This document shows positions 36,165 to 48,500 of a DNA stretch of 64,000 nucleotides, in pieces; the first letter of the stretch is position 1; each line of letters starts with the position of its first letter. Under the pieces are notes generated by a model. It ran no database searches, was not told where the DNA came from, and was given only the letters and a program-made list of their open reading frames with translations. This DNA is from Pleurostoma richardsiae. Taxonomy: Eukaryota > Ascomycota > Sordariomycetes > Calosphaeriales > Pleurostomataceae. The stretch is taken from contig JANBVO010000013.1 of the NCBI GenBank assembly GCA_030052745.1, forward strand, positions 620,001 through 684,000, given 5' to 3'. The translations under genes and the position numbers were made by a program.

Positions 36165-36945
36165 TCAGCTCTCGAACGGCGGATATCCCTTGTCCCTCCA
36201 CTCGTCGAAGCTCATGCCCTTTGCACCCGAGGGCATCCGCACCATCAGCGGGACCACGACGTCCGAGTCCGTCCCGATGTCCTCCGCCTTGTGGACGATG
36301 GTGTCGCGCAGCCTCTGGTATCCCATCTTCTCGTACAGGCCCACCGTCGATGGTGAGGCCTCAAAGTAGAGGGGCAGCTGGGTCTGCTCGCAGAGGTCAA
36401 TTCCCCACTTGACCATGGCGGCACCCGCTCTGCGACCCTGGTGCTCGGGTAGCACGCCGATCACATGCACATCTAGAGTCCCGTCGTGTCAGCGGGTTGC
36501 AGGCGCCTTGCAAGGGGCTGGAACGCGATGGGGATCACTGACAAATATATCGCTGCCCACCGAAGAGCTTCTCGCGCATCTCCCACAGCGGATTCAGCAC
36601 CCTCTCTGCCCGCTCCCTCTGCTCGCCCTGCAGCCAGGGCACTCCCTCGTTCTTCCGCTCCTCCTCGCTCCTCTCCCGCAGGTAGATGTCGCCCAGCGCT
36701 ATGCCGACGATCTCGCTGGTCTGGGTGTCGACGCACTTGAACGTGTACTGCACGTCGCTCTTGTGCCAGTAGTCCAGGGTGCCCTGCGCGTGGGCCTTGC
36801 GGAACTCCTCCGAGTCGGTCATGCCGCCGGGGAAGAGAATCTGCAGCATGAGCTGGCCCATGCGCTCGTTCTTGAAGGCGGCAAAGTAGGCATCGTAGAC
36901 CCTCCGGATGTCGGGCACGAGCGCGGGGAGCACAGCGAGGACCAT
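36165..36945 (-). CDS. GNAT-family N-acetyltransferase
   Basis: Exons 36945-36561 and 36472-36165 give 230 aa. The intron (donor GTGGGC, acceptor CTCTAG) joins EKLF to DVHVIGVLP. The second exon holds the acetyl-CoA binding signature VLPEHQGRRAGAAMVKWG (the R/Q-x-x-G-x-G/A pattern), followed by the typical Y-F-E-A-S ... GLYEKMGY block, so this is a GNAT acetyltransferase. The substrate is unknown. It does not resemble what I know of SidF/SidL hydroxyornithine acyltransferases, which are larger. It lies between the FAD oxidoreductase and the siderophore NRPS on the same strand, and an exact iron-GATA site lies about 600 bp upstream. Co-regulation with the siderophore genes is therefore a reasonable guess. 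Confidence 0.88.
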
Positions 36946-37548
36946 GGTGTCGGTACGCCGGGAAGTGGGCGGTCGGTGGTGGGCCGGGTGCCACGTGTGA
37001 GGGCTGTCAGCGGAGCGGAAACACCCAACGTCGACAACGCACGCAGATCTCGGTAGGGCGAGGAGAGATGAATTCGATCGACACGACGCTGCAGACTTGG
37101 ACGCGCGTTCAGAGGGGCCAGAACCGCTTTTACACCCTCGAGATATAGCTCCTTGACCGTCCTTGAGGCCGCCGAGCCGGTCATATTGAGCCGAACTCCG
37201 AACGGGGCGAGGCGAGCAGGATTCACGCCATCGTCCCAGGCATCTGGCCTGGCTGGACGCCTCGCCGAGAACTCTCCCGCCCAGTGTTGCCGCGGTGCCG
37301 CATGTGCTGCGAAGGACTTTTGGGCAGGTAGTGTAGTGTAGCGTACTCGAGTAGTGTAGGGAGGCTATTCACAGTCGGGGTCCCCAGCTAATGCGAGACC
37401 CACGCACGTTGCAGGCCAGCCAGCCAGCCACTCAATGGGTCTTGCAAGCGAGGAAGGGGTGAGGGATAGTGAGGGATGGTGAGGGCCGAGTACCTCGTAT
37501 CGATGCGAGCAGGAAGCGGCACTGTGCAACGCCAAGCGACGGATAAAG

Positions 37549-37557
37549 TTATCTGAT
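37549..37557 (-). promoter_or_regulatory. ATCAGATAA, iron-responsive GATA-type site
   Basis: The plus strand reads TTATCTGAT. This is an exact ATCWGATAA match about 604 bp upstream of the GNAT start codon. A bare GATAA core precedes it a few bases away. Confidence 0.5.
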
Positions 37558-38279
37558 CCGCAATCAGTGGCGCTAATGCAGGGAGCCCCACTTCCTTAAT
37601 TATGCCGCTTGCCCAGTCGGGCAAATCCACGGCCACAGTGCGGTGACGCCAGGGGCACCGTCCACGCATCGGTTGCTGTTCCGAGCAGTGGGGAGGCGCC
37701 GGTCGTGGAGAGGGAAATCCATCTGGTCTGATCCTCCCGTCTTTCGCCGGTACAGCCGAATTAGCGAACAATGACTCCGCTCGATTAGAACACCAGTGGC
37801 CAACCGTGCCAAGCTGAGGGAGGCATGCCTGAGCTATTGACTGACACGTGGGACAGCGGAGAGGAACTTGGGGGAAGAGTGTCGGAGAGTCTAGGCAGAA
37901 GGACAGGCCCGAAGCGAAAGCTACCGGTTCAGGGATGGCTGGCGATGCGATTGCGTGGCAATATGCTTCGATACCAATTGTCGTGGCCCCTTTCTAGGCA
38001 TCTCAGGATGGTATGTAGGTTGCCTTGCTTGCTTTGGCATTTACATGACAGTGGCGGATATGGCTAAGATGCTACGATCATGGTAGATGATTCAGACAAG
38101 GGAGCACTATCAGCTGCGTTGTTGGGACATCTCTTCATCGATGACCACGGTATCTGTGATGATACTGTCCCAAAGTCTTTGATAATTCCCATGTAAATAT
38201 AAACAATCAAGTCGAAAAGCTTTCTACAAATACCATAGATCAATGGAACTGTATGCACCTTACATGTAAAGTATCCCTC

Positions 38280-38288
38280 ATCAGATAA
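38280..38288 (+). promoter_or_regulatory. ATCAGATAA motif abutting the NRPS stop codon
   Basis: An exact ATCWGATAA match begins at 38280 and abuts the NRPS stop codon (38289-38291). Its position at a 3' end makes a regulatory role doubtful. It could act on the GNAT gene 1.3 kb away, or be chance. Confidence 0.25.
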
Positions 38289-41200
38289 TCAAATCAGCTC
38301 CCCCGGCCTCCTCACCAGCGTCTCCAGCGCGGCCACCAGGTCATCCAACAAACCCTCCGCGTACTGGCCCCAAGACTCAAACGTGACAATCTCCATCGTC
38401 AGGCTCTCCCCGCTGTGGTACGCCTGCACCTTCCACTCCCGCAGCGGTTCCTCGTGCACGTACACCGCCTGCGTCCTGCACCGCAGCCCCTCGCCCTCAC
38501 CGAACCCGAGCGTCTCCACGTGCTCGACGTCCTGGTGCACCACCGAGTCGAACCAGTCCGTGTCCGCGGGCCACCCGGGCAGGCACCCCTGCGCGACCAG
38601 CTCCCGCAGCGCGGGGCCCTCGAACCGCGAGCTCTCCACGTGCTGCTGCTGCACCGCCCGCAGCAGGTCCAGCCCCGTCCACCCGGCCTCGAGGCGCGCC
38701 CGCACGGGGACGTACTGCCAGCACGGCCCGGCCACGGCGTCGCAGCCGGGCAGCTCGGTGTTGCGGCCCGAGGCGACCTCGCCGAAGACGAGGTCGCGCA
38801 GCCCGAGGCGCCGCGACAGGCACAGCGCCCAGGCGGCGGTCGGCAGCGTGGCGACCGTGACGTCGCGGGGCCGCGGGGCGATGTCGACGGCGCGGCTGGT
38901 GGCGTAGTGCCGCCGGGAGGTGAGCGGGACGTCGCCGTCCGGGCGGAGGACGGTCGGTGCGGAGCCGGCGAGGAGGTCCCGCCAGTAGGGGATGCTGCGG
39001 GGGATGACGTCGCGGAGGACGTGGCCGACGAAGGAGGAGTAGGGCACGGACGATGGGACGGGCGTCTGGCCCGTGTAAAGGGCGGAGAGCTGGCGCAGGA
39101 GAAGCGGGAGACACATCTCGTCGTACTGGGCGTGGGAGAGGCGGAAGATCAGGGTGGTCTTGCCCTCGCGGCCGTGGATGAGGAACCACTTGACGAAGGC
39201 TGAGCCAGAGGGCACGCGGGCTTGGACGTCGACCTTGCATACGGCCTCGGCGAACGCGCCGACGTCGTCTTCTACGTCGTACTCGGTGAAGGGAACGGTG
39301 AGCTGGTCGAGGACGACGCCGAAGTAGGTGCCCTCGGCCTCAACGAAGACAGTGCGCAGGATCTCGTTCTTGGCGATTAGCTCTTGGCAGGCGGTACGGG
39401 TGCGGTCGGCATCGAGTGGAGCGTCGAAGTGCATGAGCTCGTACCGCATCGAGTATCTAGGCAGATCGACCGTGCCCTTGACGGCGATCTCTTGCAGGGG
39501 CCGCGTAGGGAGAACGTCCTGGATCTTCCATGTAGGGTCTGCCAGCCTAGGACGGATGCTCGATGCTACGAACGACTCCACGTCCTGTACGTCCAATGAC
39601 TGGTACGGCTTGACGGTGACGCTGGGCAAGTCGGCGTTCTCCGACACCGTCAGGGCCTGCATAACGTTGGCCATCTCGAACAGTGACCGGTTAGCGAAAA
39701 TTTCTGCCACGGTCAACTTCAATCCTTCCGCGCGCGCCTCGGAGGCGAGCTTCATCGCTGTGATCGAGTCGCCTCCCAGCCGGAAGAAGTTGTCGCTCAA
39801 GCCAATGTCCTTTTCGTCCAGCCGCAGCACACGGCTCCAAAGGGTGCGGAGCTTCCTTTGCTTGCTCGTTGTCACGGATATGGCTGCAGGTCTGGGCTGC
39901 GATTGAGCTGGCGCTGATGAGATTGGAGTGACTTCAGTTTGGGAGACGAGCTCGACGTGGCCGTTGGGGGTTATTCGTGCCAACTTGCCGGTTCTTCGCA
40001 GGAGGCCCTCGCGGCCCTCGACGGAGGAAGAGCCTTTCAGGAGCCATTTCGGGTTCTCCAGAGCCGAAAGGCTTTGGTTATCAGCTACCTCGATGAGAAG
40101 CTCACCTACTGCCCCTCGCGGGAGGAGACGCTCTGGGTCTGTCGGATCGACAATCCACATTGTCTTCGCGCCCTCAAACAGGCGGTCATCACCTTCCGGC
40201 TTGACCTGGCTGGCCAGCTTGAAGACCTCATCTCGATCTTGGTCCGTCAGGTAGTCGATGTCTCCAATGCGTCTGTCGATCCCCTCACATAGTTGCCCGG
40301 TCACCAGGCTGAACTGGTCGAGCACCCTCTCCATGGTCTGCTTGTCCACCATTTTGGAGTCGAAGCTGGCCATGACGAGAAATCCCTTCGGGTCGAGGGA
40401 GCACACCAGCATGAGCCCGTACGTGTTGAACTTGAGCGCCTCCTGCGCCGCCTCGTCATCACCCGCCGGCACTAGCCCGTCGGCCGGCCGGTCCGGCGAG
40501 GCCTCCTGTACCTCCTCGGCGGCGCTCGGGTGCAGGACGAGACCGGTGCGCAGCTCGCAGGCCTGCAGGGCGTCCTCGCTCAGCCGACGGATGTGCTGCA
40601 GGCCGGTGTGCTCGTAGGGGATCTGGGCGACCATCTGGTCGTGGATGGCCTGCAGGTAGTCCGCCACCCTCGTGCCGCGGTCTACGCGCACCCGCACGGG
40701 GACCGTCGTGATCATCGGTCCCTCGATCTGGTCGACGCCGGGGACGGGCGCGTTTCTGCCCGTCAGGGTCTCGCCGAAGACCATGTCGTCGGAGGCGGCG
40801 TAATTTGAGGCGACGAGAGCCCAAGCGCCGCGGATGACGGCCGCGACGGTTGTGTTTGACGCAGGGCGTCCGCTCAGTGGAACGTAGACTTCGAGAAGGG
40901 AGTCTGGTCGTGATTGGTATCCCTCCCATGGTAAAGGAGGGAACTGTCGGCCAGTTGCACCGCGGAGCTGCTCACGCCAGTATTCCTCGCATGCTTGGCG
41001 GTCCATGGACGTGAGAAAGTGGATGAAATCCTTGAACTCGGCGGGACGTGTAATCGGCGAGCCTTGATAAGCCTGGTTGACTCGGTCGACAATGAGAGGC
41101 ATGGACCACCCGTCGTACAGGCTGTGGTGTATCGTGAGGATAAAGTGGCTCTTGCCCGAGTCGGGTTCTGTGACCATGCCGTATCGGACGAGGGGCTTGC

Positions 41201-42959
41201 CGAGGTCCATCTCTTCGCTTCGATCCTTCTCCAGATATTCCTGGACTGATCCCGCGGAACGCCATGTTATGCTTTCCTTGACTACGACTTGGACGAGCCC
41301 GTGGCCAGGGACCTGCACAATCCGGGTTCGGAGGATAGGGCAGTCTTGGGCGACCTTCTCGAAGGCAGCCTGGAATCGCTGTGCTGTCTCCTGGTCTGCA
41401 AGGTCCATGACCCTCTGGGCCACGTACGCATCCTTGATCTTCGCAGACAGCGCCATAAGTGCTTCCTGGAGCGGCGTGCAGGGGTACACGTCCTCTATAG
41501 TAGACTTTTCGATATCGCACAATCTTGCCGTCTCGGCCCGTGCTTCTTCGGCGGACCATCCTTCCCCTAGCAATGAGAAAGGAGCGACTCCCTCCTGTGC
41601 CTTCTGTACTGTCTTCTCAGCCATCGCTGCCATGTCCCTGAGCGTCGGGTAGCTGAAGACAGACGCAACAGTCAAGGAAAGGCCCTCTTCGCGGGCGGCA
41701 GCAACCAGCTTCATGGCCTTCAGGGAGTCGCCTCCCAGTGCGAAGAAACTGTCGCTGAGAGATATTTCTAGGTCCTCCCCGAGGAACTTCTTCCAGACCC
41801 GGTGGAGGGCCACCTCCGCCTCGGTCTCTGGCTTGCTCTTGTCTGCCACGATCCTGAACTTGGCGATCTGTTCGCGGGTCATGGCATTGCCCATCTCGCG
41901 GAGCTTCTTTCGGTCCGTCTTCCCAGAGACAAGAGAGGGGATCTGGCGCATGGGGATGTACGCGGATGGCACCATGTATCTCGGCACCTCCTTTTCCAGG
42001 CGGGCGTCTATGCTCGCTAGAGCTTCGCTGAGCTCCGGGGAGAAGGTCGTTGTTGTCGAGTCGTCCGTCGCATCAGTTACATTCTCGCTTGGCTCCGCTA
42101 GGAAGACGACGAGTGTCGGCTCGCCTCCGCTGGGCTTGATGACCTCTGCGGCCATCTTCACCGAGCTGGGGATTTTGTCGCGGATATGGTGCTCCACCTC
42201 TGGCAGTTCGACTCGCTGTCCCCTGAGCTTGACCTGCTGGTCCTTTCTTCCCACGAAGACGATCGCACCTGAGCCGTCTGGGTCGTAACGCACGAGGTCA
42301 CCTGTCTTATAGAGCCGTCCGTGCCTCCCAGGCACCGTCCCATTCCCGGCAACGAGCCACGCTGGGTCCTCGATGAAGACCTCGGCCGTCTTCTCCGGCT
42401 CGCCTAGGTACCCGATGCCGACGACAGGACCCTCAACCAGCAGCTCGCCCACGGCACCGGGAGGAACTAAGCGGTCGTGATCATTGGGGTCGACGATCCA
42501 GGTGAGGCCACCGACTCCCTTGCCGATATTCGTGTAACCCCTCGACTTCTCCACCGTGTTGTTGATGGTGCACCCGACAGTGCACTCCGACGGCCCGTAC
42601 GCGTTGATGATCTTGGTCTTCTTGCTCCAGGCGCTCGCATCGCCCGCCGAGATGGCCTCGCCGCCCAGGCCCAGGACCTCCAGCGAGGGCAGGATGTCCG
42701 GGTCGAGCACGCGCGCGACCGACGGCGTCATGTGGGCCATGCCGGCGCCCGAGGCCCTGATGGCGCCGCTGAGGTCGTTCATGCGCGCCTCGTCGGTGGG
42801 CACGCACACGCAGCCGCCCTTGGCGAGCGTGCACAGGATGCAGTCGATGCACACGTCGAAGGCGTACGAGGCGAACTCGAAGACGCGGAGGCCCTCGCGG
42901 TAGCCGACGGCGTCGGCGCGGGGCAGCGCGCCGCTGGTGTAGTTGGCGTGGGAAAGGAC

Positions 42960-42993
<34 letters not shown>

Positions 42994-44244
42994 AAGATGA
43001 TGTACATGGGCGAGTCGGGCGGGACGCGGGGGAGGGAGGCCGGCGGGGGTCCGTCGCAGAGGGACCAGGTGGAGTCGGAGACGACGACGACTTGGGCGGA
43101 AGGGGCTATCTCGATTGCTAACGACTCTTGCAGCTTGGAGGAAAGCAGTACCCGAGCGCCGGTCTGAGAGACGATCGTGGCAAGCCGTGCCGGTGGCTGG
43201 CTGGGGTCCATGAGAACGAAGGTGCCTCCTGCCTTCATGATGGCCAGGACTCCGACCACAGTCCACTTCGACTTCTCGAAGCAGAGAGGAACAGGACTCC
43301 CGACGTCAACACCTAAAGACCGGAGATGGCCGGCCAAGTGCGTTGACAGTGTGTCCAGCTGGGCGTTTGTGAACTCCCCGTCCCAGGCACTCACAGAAGG
43401 AGCGTCAGAGTGCGAAGCAGCACGCTCAGCGATGATTTCATGCATACACTGCTCGAATTTGGGCGGGACTGTCGCGTTCCACGTCCAGATCTGCTCGAGT
43501 TCGCGGGGCAGGGGCCGGAGGATGTCCACCTCCGTGTTGCTCAAGCTCTCGAGAACCACAGCGAGGATGTCGACATACGCCTCGAGGTGGTCCTCGGCCT
43601 GGCTTCTAGTCATGGCTGTGGTGCGCCACTGTGCCTGCAGACTCAATTGCTCGTCCAGCGAGCAAACTTCGAGCCAGAAAGACCACTGTTGATAGCACGT
43701 CGTGACACCCGTCAGCTTCGCAGGTCGATTCGCGTGTTGGCTCGTCGGAAGTGCTCACCTTTTGACCTAAGCGGCTCCCACTGGTTGCATCACCGTTGCA
43801 GACGGGCTCTCCCCTGTCGCAGAAGAACACCTTCTCAAAGTCGCCCAGCTTTGACTCCTTCGCGGCGGCATCGCCCCGTAGCAGCCCGCTCACAACCTCA
43901 ATGAGCTCTGATATCGAGTTGTTCGACTCCGCACCGGAGGTATTCGCCGAGCCTGGGATAGGGGAGAATGTCTCGGACGTGCCGAGCAGTTGGTGCCCCC
44001 ATTGGAACTGTATGATGCCGTCTCCCGAATTCCGGTTCAGAAGCAGCAGCCAGGCCAGCATGAGAGCGAGTTCGGGAATGTCCGCCGAAGAACCGACCTC
44101 CGTGCCTGATGTGGTCGACTTTGCGGGCAGGACGGCCCTCTTCGCCACTGTGTCGAACTCCCGCTCGACTCCATTCCCATAGGTTGCTCTCCCGGAGCTC
44201 AGGAGGCTACCGAGATGGTGTTGTGCGTCTCGTAGGAGCTGCAT
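38289..44244 (-). CDS. sidD: Extracellular siderophore NRPS, SidD/NPS6-type
   Basis: Exons 44244-43759 and 43685-38289 give 1960 aa. The domain order is an N-terminal remnant of condensation-like sequence (1-240), A1 (about 250-755; FTSGSTGKPKG near 393, NAYGPSECTVG near 523, YKTGDLVRYDPDGS near 621), T1 (LGGDSL, Ser near 816), C1 (about 890-1330; HHSLYDG near 1015), a degenerate A fragment (about 1335-1415), T2 (LGGDSI, Ser near 1469) and a terminal C (about 1525-1955; SHAQYDE near 1679). This A-T-C-dA-T-C order and length match SidD/NPS6, which joins N5-acyl-N5-hydroxyornithine units into fusarinine- or coprogen-type siderophores. The neighbours support this: a divergent ABC exporter and a siderophore-iron MFS transporter. 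The 73-nt intron joins LGQK to WSFWLEV. The exact product is inferred. Confidence 0.88.
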
Positions 44245-45559
44245 TGTGCTGTGTCCGTACCCTTTCCTGCCAATCCTTCAATCTGGCGACAATACGCTCT
44301 CATCCACCACGACAGCTATGGAAGCATAGCAACACGACTTGTTTTCAGAGGAAGACTGGTCTTCCAAATGCCGAGACGCTCTATTTTGGCTAGTCAAGCA
44401 CGATATGCCGGTATCAATGGATATAAGGGCCGCTCCCCCTCCCCCAGCAGGGGCGCCGATCGAGCTCCCCCCCCCTCCATGAGACGACCTCGGAGAACCT
44501 TTTTGGTGTCATGCCGGCCGGGGGTCTTTCTGGAAACGTTCCATGCCGATGCATCTTCCGACCCCCTGACCCGGGACTCGGTGGCCTATTACTCTACCGC
44601 GTGCAAAAAGCCTCAGCAGAGTCTGCAGGCTGCAGGTTCATCGGCCTGGGTACCTGCGCCGATCCTCTGCAGAAGCTCCGTCGAAGCTCCTCCGAATCTG
44701 CCCTGAGTGGACATGCGTTGATCATCTCTTACGTACACGGTATGTCTCGACAGCAGCACGCTGGACGCTATTCGTGCTTCACCGCGGAATGGCCTGCTCG
44801 AACCCTCCACCACACTACCGGCGCTAGAGTAATCTGCACAGTCTGGACAGTGCCGGGAAAACGCTCGTCATCTCACTCTTTTCCTCCCCTCCCATCAATC
44901 ACATCATCTGCTTGGCTGCGTAGCGCCTTGGAAAACATTGCAAGGTGGGTGGTATTCCGACAAGGGGCGTCACATGGGGGGTTTTACTCCGTCCACAACC
45001 CAGTACGAGGCCAGTACAAGCGACCGCCAGCCGGGTTGAAGCTTGTAATATGCATAATAATACGCCTAAATAATAGCCGTTGCGCCTCGCAGCGATGAAA
45101 TGAAGAGCCGAGGAGACCGGGTGGCTCGATGAGGACAAGCGAGGGAAGACGGATGAAGAAGCTCGGGATAGAGTCTGCACACAGTGCCGAGCTAGCGCTG
45201 CACGATCGTTGTCCGACTCATCATTGCGGTGGAGATGCGCGAATTATCAGATCCGAGACCGCCGTTATCAGATCCGCGTCGCCAAGCCCGCAATCGGGGC
45301 CGTTCGCCGGGGTATGGCCCCCTTTGCTCCCCTCAAGGGCCTCGAGGGAGTCTGGCCACGATGGTGGCCCAGCAAGCTTGGCAACAGGGATGTCGTCTCC
45401 CGGCAGAAGCCGCGGGTGCTTGCCTACCAGACACGTGTGCTGCATGTGAAGTTACATAGAATGGGTCGCTATGGAGCAGCGGACGCGGTCGTTGTCGTGC
45501 TCTGGCTCTACAGATCGTCGGTGGTCGAGACAGACTAGCTGGCAGGACGCGCGGCAGTC
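44245..45559. other. Shared divergent promoter of NRPS and ABC transporter genes
   Basis: This 1.3-kb region separates two divergent start codons. It contains a tandem pair of exact iron-GATA motifs at 45244-45273, nearer to the ABC transporter. A CCAAT-type pentamer lies close to the NRPS start. Short frames here have no domain. Confidence 0.7.
45244..45273 (-). promoter_or_regulatory. Tandem pair of ATCTGATAA iron-GATA sites
   Basis: Two direct copies read TTATCAGATCC on the plus strand at 45244-45254 and 45265-45275, 21 bp apart centre to centre (two helical turns). Each contains the exact SreA-type word. They lie about 290-315 bp upstream of the ABC transporter start and 1.0 kb upstream of the NRPS start. 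Two-turn spacing would place two factors on the same DNA face. Confidence 0.7.
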
Positions 45560-48500
45560 ATGACAGCAGCAGTATCTTCCGACAAGGAGAATACTTCAAA
45601 AGCATCTGGCCCTGGTCAAGACGCAAATGGTCAAGCATCAGTGACAGACGGCAATGAAGTGCTACAAGACAAGGCGGAGAAGGGCGCGCCGGTAAGTCCC
45701 TGTCCGGGACAATATCGTGCAAATGTCGGTCTGAGAGACGTTTCTGACTTGATGGGTCTGTATAGCTTCTGCAAGCCCTCTCCAACTACCTGCGACTCCT
45801 CTTCTACGGCGCAGAATGGCTGGACTACGTTCTCATTACCGTGGCTACCATCTGCGCAATTGCCGCCGGTGAGTCCAGAATGGATTGGGGCTGCATCTGC
45901 CCCGTTGATGCTGGGCGAATGGCTGATCACTGATGGCTCCTCTTGCTTTTAGGCGTGCCATACCCGTTAATGGGTATCCTGTTCGGTCAATTGGTTGACG
46001 ACATAAACGGAGCAACCTGCGAGGCCGAAGGGGGTGGCAACAGCTTCTCCTACGAATCGACCATCCGCGACAAGGTCTTGAAGCTGGTCTACGTTGCCAT
46101 CGGCGCCTTCGTTGTCATCTACGCCTATGTCCTGTGCTGGAGCATCGCCAGCCAGCGCCTCGCGCAGCGGCTGCGCCACCGCTACTTCGAGAGCCTGCTG
46201 CGGCAAGATCCGGCCTTCTTCGGCAATCGCACGGCCGGCGAGGTCTCATCGCGGCTTCAGGGTGACATCCAGGCAGTGCAGACGGGCACGTCGGAGAAGG
46301 TCGGCGTCTTCATCGGGAGCATCTCCTTCTTCGTCACGGCCTACATCATCGCCTTCATCAAGGAGGCCAGGCTTGCGGGAATGCTCATCTCGCTCGTGCC
46401 GGCGTTCTTGCTTATGGCGCTCATCGGCGGGGCCTTCATCCAGAAGTTCTCGGGTCGCATGTCTGATGCCGTCGGCGCCGCCTCCTCAATCGCGTCCGAG
46501 GCCCTCACACACGTCAGCGTCGTGCAGTCTTTCACCGCGGCACCGCGGTTGGAAGCCAAGTTCGCCGGCCACATGGCCATTGCTCGAAAGGCGGGGATCC
46601 AGAAAGCTGCTGCCTCTGCCCTCCAGGCTGGGCTTCTGTACTTCATCGCATATTCTGCAAATGCGCTGGCGTTCTGGCAGGGAAGCCGCATGGTGGCCAA
46701 GGCGATATCCCACCCCGGGAGCGGCTCCTCCATAGGGCAGATCTACACGGTGATCTTCATTCTCGTCGATGGTATGTTTAACCTAGTTCAATCGCGGGCA
46801 ATCGCTTCGGACTGACGGACGATGTTCCCAGCTTGCGTCGTGCTCGGCTCTGTCGCTCCCCTGTTGCCCCTTTTTGGCGGCGCCTCATCGGCCTTCCAGA
46901 GACTGTTGGTTGACATCGAGCGTGGACATCCTTCGGAACCGTCCCTGAAAGCTGGCGCAGTCCTACCTGTTGATACACCCGGATCGATCACCTTCAGCGA
47001 CGTATCCTTCGCGTACCCCTCTCGCCCCGACACGAGCGTGCTCCGCAGCGTCAATCTGACATTTCCCGCCGGGAAGCACACCGCCATTGTCGGCCCGTCA
47101 GGAAGCGGCAAGTCGACGATCGCGTCTCTCATCACGAAGCTGTTAACACCGACGGAGGGTTTGATCTCGCTCGATGGTCATGATCTCAGGGACATAGACA
47201 GCCAGAGTCTCCGCAGCTTCATCGGTGTTGTGCAGCAGGAGCCCATGCTGCTCAACCGCTCAATCATGGAGAACATCGCCCTCGGACTCGTCAACTCTCC
47301 GCACCCGGAACACGCGAGCCTGAAGGAGGTTCTGCACGGACCGCAATTGGCCGAACTTCCTACAGCAGAGCACCATGACGGCGCACAGGCGGAGATTGTG
47401 CGCCTCGTCCATCGTGCGGCGGAGCTCGCTGACGTGTCGGCCTTCGTCGACAGCCTTGAGCACGGCTATGCGACGGCAACCGGCCCTGGAGGCGCGCGCG
47501 TCAGCGGCGGCCAGCGCCAGCGGATTGCCCTTGCTCGCGCTCTGGTCAGAGATCCAAAGATCCTCCTCCTGGACGAGGCCACGGCCTCGCTGGATTCAAC
47601 GAGCGAGAGGCACATCCAGGCGGCTTTAGAGCGGGCGGCCAAGCACCGGACCGTCATCTCCATTGCACATCGCCTGTCGACGGTGAAAAATGCCGACAAC
47701 ATCGTTGTGCTACAGGCAGGCGAAATTGTCGAGCAAGGAAGTTATGCAGAACTTGTTGCCCGCGGCGGCGTCTTCGCACGGATGGTGAGCCTGCAAGCAC
47801 TTGGCTCCGCCCATGACCCTGAGGTCGGATCGGTCTCCAACTCAATCAGCACCGCTTCTTTGAAGATCGACGACGTCCTCGGAGACGATAGCAGAAATGC
47901 TGTCGTTCCGGGTGGGCATGAACCGACAAAAGGAAAAGCGGAGGACGCCGGATCGGAGAAGGCGGAGGCTCCGCAGATTGGGGGCAAGATGCCATTCGCG
48001 GCTCTATCCAAGGGACTCGCAAAGCTCATCAAGCCCTCGCGCATCTGGCTCGTTCCTGCCTTATTCGCATCATTCCTGGTTGGCTGCACGTTCTCCGCTT
48101 CCGGATTGATCTTTGGTTTTACTGTCGGCGAGCTGAACCCCTGCAACAACACTCCCTCGCACATCCTCAACCGGGGTCTCTTCTTCAGCGGCATGCTCTT
48201 CATGCTTGCCGTCGTCGAACTCGCTGCCAACGCAATCGCATGGTCCTCCTTTGGCCTCATAGCAGAACGCCTCCTCTACGCCGTGCGGGTGCTGTCTCTG
48301 CGCTCTCTCCTGGAACAGGATATCGACTGGCACCAGTCTGCCGGGCGTACCCCCTCCTCCCTGCTGTCCATCATCACCAAGGACTCCGCCGCGGTCGGCA
48401 GTTTCAGCGGGTCAATCATCGGAACCGTATTATCCATCATAATTAGTTTCGTCGTGGCCGTGATTCTGTCTCATATTATCGCCTGGAAGATCGCCCTCGT

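Larger units (their letters stand above)
36946..38288. other. Intergenic region upstream of the GNAT gene
   Basis: The region contains short simple repeats: TAGTG units at 37329-37362, CCAGCCAGCCAG near 37420, and a TGAGGGAT/TGGTGAGGG run at 37456-37490. It also has two exact ATCWGATAA motifs. Frames at 37388-37812 have no domain. Confidence 0.55.

Noticed and set aside
36409-37056. 215-codon frame antisense to the GNAT gene
   Set aside because: It is a shadow of the acetyltransferase exon; the minus-strand product has clear GNAT motifs.
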